Of a stretch of DNA of 64,000 nucleotides, positions 11,286 to 21,995 are shown one piece after another; positions within the stretch are counted from its first letter, which is position 1, and the number at the start of each line of letters is the position of its first letter. The position numbers and the translations under genes are program-made. The stretch is from Mytilus edulis (taxonomy: Eukaryota > Mollusca > Bivalvia > Mytilida > Mytilidae). Below the pieces are notes generated by a model. It saw only the letters and a program-made list of their open reading frames with translations, was not told the origin of the DNA and did not search any database. Location of the stretch: assembly GCF_963676685.1 (NCBI RefSeq), contig NC_092354.1:20280746-20344745 (forward strand), given 5' to 3'.

Positions 11286-12560
11286 ATAGTTATCAAAGGT
11301 ACCAGGATTATAATTTAGTACGCCAGACGCGCGTTTCGTCTACATAAGACTCATCAGTGACGCTCATATCAAAATATTTATTAATCCAAACAAGTAAAAA
11401 GTCGAAGAGCATTGAGGATCCAAAATTCCAAAAAGTTGTGTCAAATACGGCTAAGGTAATCTATGCCTGGGATAAGAAAATCCTTAGTTTTCGAAAAATT
11501 CAAAGTTTTGTTAACAGGAAATTTGTAAAAATGACCACATTATTGATATTCATGTCAACACCGAAGTGTTGACTACTGGGCTGGTGATACCCTCGGGGAC
11601 GAAACGTCCACCAGCAGTGGCATCGACCCAGTGGTGTAAATAGTTATCAAAGGTACCAGGATTATAATTTAGTACGCCAGACGCGCGTTTCGTCTACATA
11701 AGACTCATCAGTGACGCTCATATCAAAATATTTATTAATCCAAACAAGTAAAAAGTCGAAGAGCATTGAGGATCCAAAATTCCAAAAAGTTGTGCCAAAT
11801 ACGGCTAAGGTAATCTATGCCTGGGATAAGAAAATCCTTAGTTTTCGAAAAATTCAAAGTTTTGTTAACAGGAAATTTGTAAAAATGACCACATTATTGA
11901 TATTCATGTCAACACCGAAGTGTTGACTACTGGGCTGGTGATACCCTCGGGGACGAAACGTCCACCAGCAGTGGCATCGACCCAGTGGTGTAAATAGTTA
12001 TCAAAGGTACCAGGATTATAATTTAGTACGCCAGACGCGCGTTTCGTCTACATAAGACTCATCAGTGACGCTCATATCAAAATATTTATTAAGCCAAACA
12101 AGTAAAAAGTCGAAGAGCATTGAGGATCCAAAATTCCAAAAAGTTGTGCCAAATACGGCTAAGGTAATCTATGCCTGGGATAAGAAAATCCTTAGTTTTC
12201 GAAAAATTCAAAGTTTTGTTAACAGGAAATTTGTAAAAATGACCACATTATTGATATTCATGTCATCACCGAAGTGTTGACTACTGGGCTGGTGATACCC
12301 TCGGGGACGAAACGTCCACCAGCAGTGGCATCGACCCAGTGGTGTAAATAGTTATCAAAGGTACCAGGATTATAATTTAGTACGCCAGACGCGCGTTTCG
12401 TCTACACAAGACTCATCAGTGACGCTCATATCAAAATATTTATTAAGCCAAACAAGTAAAAAGCATTGAGGATCCAAAATTCCAAAAAGTTGTGCCAAAT
12501 ACGGCTAAGGTAATCTATGCCTGGGATAAGAAAATCCTTAGTTTTCGAAAAATTCAAAGT
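11286..12560 (-). repeat. Tandem array, 354-bp unit, about 3.6 copies
   Basis: Units start at 11286, 11640, 11994 and 12348, exactly 354 bases apart, each opening ATAGTTATCAAAGGTACC. The first three are nearly identical (a few substitutions such as TTAATCC/TTAAGCC and TCAACACC/TCATCACC). The fourth has a 9-base deletion near 12460 and ends near 12560 in a duplicated TTGTTATCGGCGATT. Each unit contains the R2 repeat core plus a GC-richer part (CTGGGCTGGTGATACCCTCG). The 71-codon open frame in each unit is a by-product. The array lies inside the intron upstream of the STAND-ankyrin exon. Confidence 0.95.
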
Positions 12561-13336
12561 TGTTATCGGCGATTCGAACAGTTGTTATCGGCGATTTGCA
12601 AAAACAATGATTGCCACAACTTTAACTATAGATTTTATAATGTGGGACGAGGAGCTTCCAACAGGTTCTAGTTACCTCATAATATTTAAATTTGTCTATA
12701 TTTAATACAATGTGTTCGCAATAACCATGGAATGTTTGAAGCATTTATTAAAAAAAAAGGTCACAAAATAGTTGAAAATCATCGACTTAGTTGAAAAAGA
12801 TTGTGCATCTTTAACGAAATCATGTAAACAGAAATCTTGATGTCTATTCCAATATATGAATAATATTAATTTTCTTTGCCAGTATGTACGAATCCAGTTA
12901 GATTATCAAAGTTGTATATTTAGAGTGTGTCGGACACTTCGAAAATCAGTACTGATCATTTTCAAAGGAGATATGTCTCTTAGAATTGTAAATTATATAG
13001 GACATTGCATTGTTAGTGCTTTCCCATGTACAAATGTTGCCAGTGATTTATGAAATTTGGTATTGACAGGCAAAAGATGTAAAACGCAGGACATTGGAAC
13101 TCTGTTATTTTGATAATATTTTAGTAAAATCAATCCGAACAGGATTATGTTTTACAGCGGAGTCTATAAAGTTCCATATGCAAACATATAAACACACATC
13201 AACAAAAAGTAGAATCGATAATGTATAGTAAGCTATACAAAATGTGAAACAACTAAGTATACCATATACTTTGTTCTTCTCTATTTTATGAATGCCGTTT
13301 CTGATTATAAAAAATTATGAAAGAGAGAATTTCTAA
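12561..13336. other. Intronic DNA, no gene seen
   Basis: AT-rich intron between the tandem array and the SINE. No exon, RNA gene or clear repeat was recognised. Confidence 0.5.
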
Positions 13337-13587
13337 TTGGGCCTCAGTGGCTGAGTGGTGAGGGTATTATATTATTAGCATGCGAAAACTTAAATGTAGT
13401 TGATCTTAATCGTCAACATGGCTGGTGTACTTGATTCCAATCATAATTAATTAGGTATGATACTTTTCCTACAGAAGGTCGGTGGCTCTGGGCAATATGT
13501 CTTCTTCCAACAATAAAAACTGACCGCCATAATATAACCAACGGCGCTGAAAGTGACATTAAAAGTCAATCAATCAATCATTTTTCT
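13337..13587 (+). mobile_element. tRNA-derived SINE copy with 8-bp target duplication
   Basis: The head has A-box-like sequence (GGCCTCAGTGGCTGAGTGG). The middle and 3' parts are shared with the copy at 49190-49431 (GTGTACTTGATTCCAATCAT, AAAACTGACCGCCATAATAT) and end in a short CAAT repeat at 13567-13580. ATTTCTAA flanks it at 13329-13336 and 13588-13595 as a candidate target-site duplication. It resembles the bivalve SINEs with a conserved 3' domain. It ends 33 bases before the last exon's acceptor. Confidence 0.8.
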
Positions 13588-13620
13588 ATTTCTAACTATA
13601 TACATTGTATTTTTTTCCAG
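13588..13620 (+). promoter_or_regulatory. Branch-point and acceptor region of the last exon
   Basis: TCTAAC at 13591-13596 fits a metazoan branch point 24 bases before the acceptor, followed by a pyrimidine tract (ATTTTTTTCCAG, ending 13620). The right-hand SINE target duplication overlaps the candidate branch point. Confidence 0.5.
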
Positions 13621-16451
13621 ATCAAATTGAAATACAATTAAAAGACTGGGAAAAAAAGGATGAGATGTGTGTTACTACACGAGCCAGTGATTATGCAATT
13701 GAGTGTATATCGGACAACAGCTGTTTGACTTTAACTGGCCCATCAGGAGTAGGAAAATCATTTATTGCAAGACATACAGCACTTGTTTTACAAAAGAAAG
13801 GGTACAAAGTAATACCCGTGTTAAAACCAGATGATATCAGAAATTATTATCAACCTGGTAAACAAACAGTCTTTATTGTTGATGATATTTGTGGAAAGTT
13901 CACTGCCAACCAACAACAGATTCAGATCTGGACACAACTGTTATCTCTGATAAACACAGTTATTGCAGACAAATATTGTAAGATTATTGTATCATGTAGG
14001 CTACAAGTATATAAAGATGATAAGTTCAATATATTAGCACCTTTTAAATCATGCGAATGCAATTTAATGTCAGATAAGTTATGTCTTACATCTGTGGAAA
14101 AAAATCATTTGATAAAAACGTATACTCGTTTAAGCTTAAGCGATATTGATAGGTTATCACAGAACTGTGAATTTTTTCCACTTTTATGCTCTTTATATCA
14201 TGAGGAGAAACATGGAGATGCTAAAGAATTTTTCAAAAATCCATTTAGTATCTATCAAAATGAACTAGATAATTTAAGAAGTAATGGTGACGGAGGAAAC
14301 TATAAAATATGTAGTCTATGTTTATTAGTTCTTTTTGATAATAAACTGAATGAAAAATGGTTCAAAGGAAAAGTTACAAACGAGCAACGACATCTCCTAG
14401 AAGACACATGTGGAGCTTGTAGATTAAACAGAGGTACTTCTAAGGAAGAACTTAAAGAGGCCCTTAACACTTTAGATGGCACATTTGTACATAAACATAA
14501 TGGTATTTATAAAACTGTACATGACAAATTGTTTGATTTCCTTGCTCATTACTTTGGTCAGAAAATGATTGAATGTGTAATAGACCATGGTGATAGTGAA
14601 TTAGTACATGAACGGTTTCAATGGAGGAAATCACCAGATGACAAGAATAGAAATATAGACTTCATTATTGAAATACCAGATGATTATTTAGAAACATATT
14701 TAGAAAGGTTTGTAAAGGACTGGACAGCAGGAAAGGTAGGAGTTGTTTTCGATAACAAAAATACGAACGAACCATTATTTAGACAAAAGCTATTAGATCA
14801 TTTAACATACATGGACAAATCACATCAAGTAACATTGGCCAATACCTATGATACACATTCACCAAAGGAGCGTTATGTATCAGGTAGTACTCCATTGGTA
14901 TTAGCTTGTGGTTATGGTTATACTGATATGGCTCAGTGGGTGTTACATAATATTGTGGATGTGAACCAGTGTAATGATGAAGGAGCTACTGGGCTGAACA
15001 TGGCAAGTCAGAACGGACTTACTGAAATTGTAAAGTTGCTATTAGAGAAAACCCCTAATATTGATCTATGTGCCAATAATGGCTGCAGTCCTCTGTACAA
15101 GGCAAGTCAGGAAGGACATATTGATATAGTAAAGTTGTTGTTAAATAGGGGTTCTAATGTTGATCTTTGTTCCAATCAGGGATGTAGTCCACTGAGACAG
15201 GCAAGTCAGAATGGACATACTGAAATAGTAAAGTTGTTGTTAAAGAAGAATCCAAATATTGATCCATGTGGCGATAATTATGGTAGTCCGCTTAACATGG
15301 CAAGTCAGGAAGGACATACTGAAATTGTAAAGTTGCTATTAGAGAAAAACCCTAATATTGATCTATGTGCCAATAATGGCTGTAGTCCTCTGTACAAGGC
15401 AAGTCAGGAAGGACATATTGATATAGTAAATTTGTTGTTAAATAGGGGTTCTAATGTTGATCTTTGTTCCAATCAGGGATGTAGTCCACTGAGACAGGCA
15501 AGTAAGAATGGACATACTGAAATAGTAAAGTTGTTGTTAAAGAAGAATCCAAATATTGATCCATGTGGCGATAATTATGGTAGTCCGCTAAACATGGCAA
15601 GTCAGGAAGGACATACTGAAATTGTAAAGTTGCTATTAGAGAAAAACCCTAATATTGATCTATGTGCCAATAATGGCTGTAGTCCTCTGTACAAGGCAAG
15701 TGAGGAAGGACATATTGATATAGTAAAGTTGTTGTTAAATAGGGGTTCTAATGTTGATCTTTGTTCCAATCAGGGATGTAGTCCACTGAGACAGGCAAGT
15801 CAGAATGGACATACTGAAATAGTAAAGTTGTTGTTAAAGAAGAATCCAAATATTGATCCATGTGGCGATAATTATGGTAGTCCGCTAAACATTGCAAGTC
15901 AGAACGGACATACTGAAATAGTAAAATTGTTGTTAGAGAGGAATCCCAATATTGATCTATGTGCCAATAATGGCTGTAGTCCTCTGTACAAGGCAAGTCA
16001 GGAAGGACATATTGATATAGTAAAGTTGTTGTTAAATAGGGGTTCTAATGTTGATCTTTGTTCCAATCAGGGATGTAGTCCTCTGAGACAGGCAAGTCAG
16101 AATGGACATACTGAAATAGTAAAGTTGTTGTTAAAGAAGAATCCAAATATTGATCCATGTGGCGATAATTATGGTAGTCCACTAAACAGGGCATGTCAGA
16201 ACGGACATACTGAAATAGTAAAATTGTTGTTAGAGAGGAATCCCAATATTGATCTATGTGACAATAATGGCTGTAGTCCTCTGTACAAGGCAAGTCAGCA
16301 AGGACATATTGATATTGTAAAATTGTTGTTAGAGAAGAATCCTAATATTAATCTATGTGCCAATGATGGCCGTACTCCGCTGACAGTAGCAATGCAGAAT
16401 GGACACACTGAAATCGTAACGTTGTTGCTAAAAGAGGAATTTCAATATTAA
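13621..16451 (+). CDS. nSTAND3-like NTPase with ankyrin repeats (last exon)
   Basis: The exon begins after TTTTTTTCCAG with two bases completing an Asp codon from 10282-10365 and runs 942 codons to TAA at 16449-16451. Domains in order: a short basic helix; a P-loop NTPase with Walker A GPSGVGKS (13737-13760), a Walker B-like FIVDDICG (13872-13895) and a sensor-like IIVSCR (13983-14000), the pattern of the nSTAND3 family; an all-helical STAND region to about 14880; then 16 ankyrin repeats of 33 residues (14883-16440). STAND proteins couple nucleotide binding to ligand-triggered assembly. In bivalves nSTAND3 is often joined to HEPN or other effector domains, which would be encoded upstream. Immune sensing is an inference. 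The last repeat is cut short and ends EEFQY; decayed repeat DNA follows. Antisense open frames in the array are shadows. Confidence 0.88.
14994..16440 (+). repeat. 297-bp higher-order repeat of three ankyrin units
   Basis: After two divergent repeats the array cycles through three 99-base units recognised by LNMAS, LYKAS and LRQAS openings. The LNM-type unit starts at 14994, 15291, 15588, 15885 and 16182, exactly 297 bases apart, with very few differences between cycles (for example SQ/SK/SE in single units). The last cycle breaks off after its LYK unit and ends with a divergent LTVAM repeat. This indicates recent unequal exchange or gene conversion in whole three-repeat steps. Confidence 0.95.
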
Positions 16452-16930
16452 TCTATGAAACAATGATGGTTGTAGTCACCTGATCATGGCAAGTCAATGA
16501 GGACATAAGATCATAATGCGATCTATGTGACAATAATGGCTGTAGTAATCTGGGACAGGCAAATCACAATGTACATACTCGTATAGTTAAGTTGCTGGTT
16601 TTTCGAAGGATCCAAATATTGATCTATGTGGCAATAATGTATGTTGTCCTCTGTTCATGGCAAGTCAATTAGGACAAACTGTTATAATAAAAATGATAAC
16701 TGGAGTCCGCTGAGACAGACAATTAAGAATGGACATACTGATATTGTGAAGTTGTTGCTATAGATAAATCCTATCGTTGATAAATGGGACAATATTAATG
16801 ATTAATTTCTGTTTTTCTCTGTTCATTGCAAGTCTTGAAGGACATATTAAAATAGTCATTGACTTTTAGAGCAAAATCGCAAGTCAACAAGGACATACTG
16901 AGACGAATTCCAATGTTGATCTATGAAACG
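16452..16930 (+). pseudogene. Decayed ankyrin repeats beyond the stop codon
   Basis: Phrases of the array continue directly after the TAA: GATCTATGTGACAATAATGG, GGCAAGTCAATTAGGACA, AATGGACATACTGATATTGT and others to about 16930. They are interrupted by many stops, small deletions and frameshifts. About five or six former repeats can be traced. In the transcript this would be 3' untranslated sequence. The coding array was once longer, and its 3' part decays without selection. Confidence 0.85.
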
Positions 16931-16969
16931 ATGATCTTTTTTCAATATTTTGTTGTTTGCCTTTTTGCT

Positions 16970-17485
16970 TGAAATCTATTTCTATTTCTTACGTCTGTAT
17001 GTATTTGCTATATTCTACTATTCATCCCACAATGTCTGTCTTTGTTTTTGGTGTTTACTGCCATTCATTCCATTACTTCTGACTCTGTTTTATATCTTCT
17101 GTTATTCGTCCTATTATTCATGTCTCTATTTGATAAGTTGAGATAATTATATGATTAGATTTGTCTCTGTTCAATATCTACTGTTATTCGTCCCTTTGCG
17201 TCTGTCTCTGTTTGTTATCTACTGATATATGTGCCATTACCTCTGAATGTTTGATGTATACTGTGATTCATCCGGTAACTTATGTCTCTGTTTACTGTCT
17301 ATAACTATTTATCATATTATATCTGTATTCGTTTGATATCTATTTCTTTTCAATCCAGTACTTTTGTCTCTGTTTGAAATTTACTGAAATCCATTATTAT
17401 ATTACTTCTGTCTCTTTTTGATGTCTTTTGATATCCATTTCATTATTTCTGTCTCTGTATAATATTTACTGATATTCATTTCATA
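16970..17485. repeat. Degenerate tandem array, about 57-bp unit
   Basis: Some nine diverged units of the form TACTGTTATTCATCC, CATTACTTCTGTCTCTGTTT, GATATC. The unit is T/C-rich on the plus strand. It follows directly after the decayed ankyrin tail and is unrelated to it. Confidence 0.7.
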
Positions 17486-17489
17486 AAAC

Positions 17490-19935
17490 ATGATAAATAT
17501 ATCTGTTATACTACAATTATCACAAGATGTATGTAGCACAGCTTCAGTTTACCTGAATTTTTCACTGGAACAGACGAGAGATATCTGATCTTATTGTGCA
17601 GTCAAAGTATTCTGTTGAAGCCAATGGATATAACGATTACGTAACCATTGTAATCCTGCCATTATGTTGGTGTTTTAGGTTTCTTAGTAGTTTTCTAAAG
17701 TCACATTTTTTTCGTTCTGATTTATTTAACAGTAATAGTAGAAAATATGTAATATCATCACCAGGAACAGAAGAAAAATATTGCACATGCTTATTAGATA
17801 CCATCTTTTTGAAGTACACACCTGTGTAATAAAAATATGAATTAAAGGTCACGAATATATTCAGACGTGATACAATGTTCACAAATATGAGGTACTATTT
17901 TAATGTAAATGTTTATGTTATTCTGATTGTAATATTGTTGAATTACTGTCTCAAGGTAGCATGTAGTATTTTGCATATTGTCATTTTAAGATTTGTGTTT
18001 GCTATAATTGTTGAGTCCTACTCTAAATTTTAAGCAAATTATTTAAAATTATCAAGTTGACAAATGCTGCAGATTGATTGTGTTGTTGGTTTTTTTTACC
18101 TCCCTATATAATCAACAAAATTTTTCCAACAAAAGAGTCCCCCACCCCTTTCTGGAGTAGGATTTTTTTTTCAGATTGTCATTTTGCGATTATTTTTTTT
18201 TTAGTTTCAAAATTATTTTTTTTTGCGATCATTGTGTAGTTAGGGTTTAAACATTAATTTTTGCATATATAATACTTACATCACTTAAGATTACATATTT
18301 TAATACCATTACTAAATAAAAAAAATCATACTTAAAATTTACAGAAATGTTTTTTTTTTTGTATTTATTTTTCAATTTTGGTTTTTGTTTTTCAACTCTA
18401 TCTTTTGTACATAATACACATGTTAATGAAGTTAACGTATGTTCTTCCATTACTTGAGTTGTTAGATTTTTCACTACCTGATGTTTGTATTTTTTGTATT
18501 TTTTTTTTTTTTCCTCAAAAGTTTTGTACATACTTATCGTGTTACTTTATATTTTGTTGTCATAACGAGTTGATCTGTTGATTGATTGTTGATTGCTTTA
18601 CGACGCATAAACACGTGTTATAAAAGTTACTAGTGTCATTAGTAAAAACTGAAGTTCGAAAAAAATTTACTGTCTTATTTTCGGATTTCACAATAGGAGA
18701 AATATATAAATTTACTTATTAAATTGATATGTTAAACATGTTAAAAGTTCTGCAGATCCTTGTTGTGTTTCTTGTATATATGTATTTGTATGACATTAGA
18801 TACACTGCAAGCGTATTTGTTTATCACAACACAAGTCATATTCATACTTTTAAAGGATGTGTGCTACACTGTTTAAAAAGAGCTAACTTTTGGTAAAACT
18901 GTTGTAAATTGAAAGTATATAAATAACAAAACTAAAAAAGCAACAAAAAAAGAAAGATGCCTGTCTTTGTTTTTGAGATAAGGCTAGAAAATTTTAACGG
19001 AATATTTATCTCTAGATTTTTTTTTAATCTATTAAACATAGAGAAATTCTGCTATAATTGCTTTTGATGTTAGATTTATTACTTGATATATCTTGTAGTA
19101 GGACTTTGTTCATATTGTCATTTTGTTGTGTTTTTTTTTGCAATCAAATTTTGGTACATTACTTGTGTTGTTTGATAATTTACTACATGGAGCCTAACGG
19201 TAGATTTTTTTAAACTATCATTTTACCTTTCATTGTCGGGTTTGTTTTCAACTCTATATTTTGAACATGATATTCATGTTTATGGAGTAAACCTAATTTC
19301 AACCAGTATCTGTGGTGTTAGATTAATTACTATTTGATGCTTAGAGTAGGAATTTTTTTTTTGGCAGTCAATGTTGATTCCTGGGTTTTTTTTTCAGATA
19401 AAAAGCTATTGAAAATTTTAAGGGGATTGATTGTTTCTCTCAAGATTTTGTTATTAATTTTACATAGATATTTGATTTTGAAAAAAATGCAAGGATTTTA
19501 TAACAGTTTCAAAAATGGATTTGTTTTTACGTAAACTATCCACTGATTATTATTTTTGTGTTATTATGATAATATATACTGATTGCTACTGCTTTTTATT
19601 GTTACAAAAGATATAAATCGTTTATATTCATGTGTCATCAGAAAAAAAAACCAGAATAAAATTATTTGTTAGATTTATAAACATTTTTTTTCTTTCTGTT
19701 TTCTGTTTATTTACTATCAATATTTGTCTATTTTACCGGTGAAAAATGCCATTTCTTTAACTTGCAATGTATTTATGAAAATAATCTCCCTTAGAAAAAA
19801 TCATCTTTATGTTAATTATAAAAGTTCAAGATGTTTAGATTATTTTGTTTTATTATATATTTCAGTTAATTTTTCAAAGAACTAGCTAGAATACTTTGTG
19901 AGAGTACTTGTTTTTGCAAACTCTCAAAATTAGAT
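17490..19935. other. AT-rich intergenic DNA, no gene seen
   Basis: Rich in T-runs. Two diverged blocks with TTTTCAACTCTAT and then TGTTAGATT (18376-18490 and 19240-19345) suggest an old duplication. Short open frames on both strands have no splice, domain or composition support. Confidence 0.5.
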
Positions 19936-19939
19936 TTTT

Positions 19940-20185
19940 GTTTAATATCCGATATGGATTGTTTAAATATTTCTTTCTGTAATTGTAACCAAACATTCTT
20001 ATTTCAAGCAGACCATCACATATTTAATATATTTTAACTTAACTGACAGAGAAAATAACAGTTTTAACAAGAGGCATTTATCCAGCTTCTTCATTTATTT
20101 CAAAATCATTTATAAACAAACACATGAATGGTTACAATTACAGAAAGAAATATTTAAACAATTAATATCAGATATTAAATAAAAC
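19940..20185. repeat. Inverted repeat, about 48-base arms
   Basis: Sequence at 19943-19990 (containing GTTTAAATATTTCTTTCTGT) recurs reverse-complemented at 20133-20180 with few mismatches, separated by about 140 bases. A third weaker match lies at 20360-20410. A foldback relic is likely. Confidence 0.7.
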
Positions 20186-20766
20186 TCTAATTCATCTTTT
20201 CATGATTAACAGGTAAAACAATATCACAAAAAAGAGACAGATTCTTTAGAAAAAATGTTCCAGATATTTTAACTTTTTTTTTATATTTCAGCGTAAATTT
20301 TAAGAATCAGTTAAAAATGTATTTGAAAGATTTCACTCTTTTGGCAAACTGTCAACATCAGTTTTTTGTTTAATGTCTAAGATTTAGGTTTTACTTATTT
20401 TTTCTGTAATTGTTATCGTCTTTAACACTAAGTTTTAAAATAATTTAAAAGATAAACTGAATGAGTACCTTCAGATCACTTTTATTGAGATTGTAGATTA
20501 AGTAGCAATTTATTGATTGTTTATCATGTTAACAGTAATATTTGGTAACACACAACATTTTATGTTGTACCTATTAGAATTAAAATTAAAATATTACTCA
20601 TGTATTCTATGATATCTATCATATCTATCATAGCCATACCCAATATCAATGACCATCTGTAGACGACAATCGCTATCATGTGTCAGCTAGGCAATCATAA
20701 AATGAGCTCAGCGATGAAACGTCAAAGTAAAATCAAATATGCAATTCAACATTGTCAAATTAGAAT

Positions 20767-20912
20767 TAAACGCCTTTTTAAATGAATTTATTGGTGTATA
20801 ATCTCGACCAATTCACTCATTAACAGATTAAAGTCCACAGGACTTTGATGATATGTTTGTGAGTGAGTTAGTCCAGTTCATGCACCAATAAATTCCTTTA
20901 AAAGGGCGTTTT
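20767..20912. mobile_element. Small foldback element (MITE-like)
   Basis: The left end AAACGCCTTTTTAAATGAAT, continuing TTATTGGTG, pairs with the right end CACCAATAAATTCCTTTAAA followed by AGGGCGTTT. The centre holds the palindrome AAGTCCACAGGACTT. Length is about 145 bases with no coding potential. Target duplication is unclear. Confidence 0.65.
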
Positions 20913-21744
20913 ATCCATATAATTCTTTGGAATTGGAAATAAGGAATATAACGATTAATGTGCAATGAAATATTTTGTTAACGTCGTGGTTAATATCGCC
21001 GTCGTCTTCTTCACATTTGTTACGAAAAGAAGTTCTGTCAACGTCGTCTATCAAAAAAAAAACCAATGTCACGATCAACTACCGGAGGTCCTCCCGACTA
21101 ACATATCAAATTATTCCCTAATATGCAAATCATGTAAGAAGTATTGATGTTGTATTACTACCAAGGTCCCACAACTAAACCCCCAGACTCCAAACGACAT
21201 AGTCGTTGCGACTATGAAGGTAAGCATAAAGAGATGTTGCAATGAGACAATTTTCAATAAGAGACCAACTGGTATATCAACTGTAGTTAAATAAGAGAGG
21301 ATAACTTTAACCATAGATATCCTTACAAGGATATTCGGTCTGATTATCAATGTGTCAATTGGAAGGGGCGGCTTTGATTGAAAGGAACGTTTAAAAAAAA
21401 TTGCTTCACTTCACTCGGCGCTATTTCTACCAATTTGTGCAATAACGCTTTGTCTCCCTTTCCTTCAATCCTCGATCTGTACTGAACTATTGCTAATTCT
21501 ATTGCAATTCGTTTGTAACGACAATTTTCGTTGGACGTTGACAAATATTTTGAAGGGGTAAATAACACGTTCTATCAGTCGGTAACTAAGAAAGACGCCA
21601 TTATTATTATTTTATTATTATTATTTTACCAGAAGTAGCTTTTTAAAGACGTATAATCTACATAATGAATCTAAGAGTAGCACATTTTGTGCCGAATAAA
21701 AGGATAGTAGCATGATTGTAAATAAAGGCAACAGTAGTATATAG
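20913..21744. other. Non-coding DNA, no gene seen
   Basis: Contains weak R1 body fragments near 21230-21340 (GAGACAATTTTCAATAAGAGACC). Antisense open frames at 21111-21568 have no supporting splice signals or recognisable domain. Confidence 0.4.
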
Positions 21745-21995
21745 TTATCAAAGGTACCAGGATTATAAGTTAATACGCCAGACGCGCGTTTCGTCTAAAT
21801 AAGACTCATCAGTGACGCTCAGATCAAAATAATTATAAAGCCAAACAAGTACACAGTTGATTGATTGATTGTTGGTTGCTTAACGTCATGTGGCAAATAT
21901 TTCATGCATATTCAGGACGAGAGTACAAAGTTGAAGAGCATTGAGGACCCAAAATTCAAAAAAGTTGTGCCAAATACGGCTAAGGTAATCTATTC
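21745..21995 (-). repeat. Single dispersed R2 copy with nested insertion
   Basis: Matches the 354-bp array unit from TAGTTATCAAAGGTACCAGG to GGCTAAGGTAATCTAT but stands alone and is more diverged. Relative to the array unit it is interrupted at about 21857 by a 60-70-base insertion. It shows that the array arose from a dispersed repeat. Confidence 0.8.
21857..21924 (-). mobile_element. Short SINE-tail insertion nested in R2
   Basis: Starts with TTGATTGATTGATTG and reads through GTGGCAAATATTTCATGCAT to ATTCAGGACGAGA. It is flanked by near-identical GTACACAG and GTACAAAG, a candidate 8-bp target duplication. The reverse complement ends in a CAAT repeat like the two full SINEs, so it looks like a severely 5'-truncated relative. 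Confidence 0.6.

Noticed and set aside
11357..12280. Three 71-codon plus-strand frames with the same protein
   Set aside because: They are the same by-product frame in each 354-bp tandem unit; no start context, splice sites or domain.
15748..16293. Two 82-codon minus-strand open frames exactly 297 bp apart
   Set aside because: They are antisense shadows of the ankyrin higher-order repeat; the frame is open because the sense codon pattern repeats.
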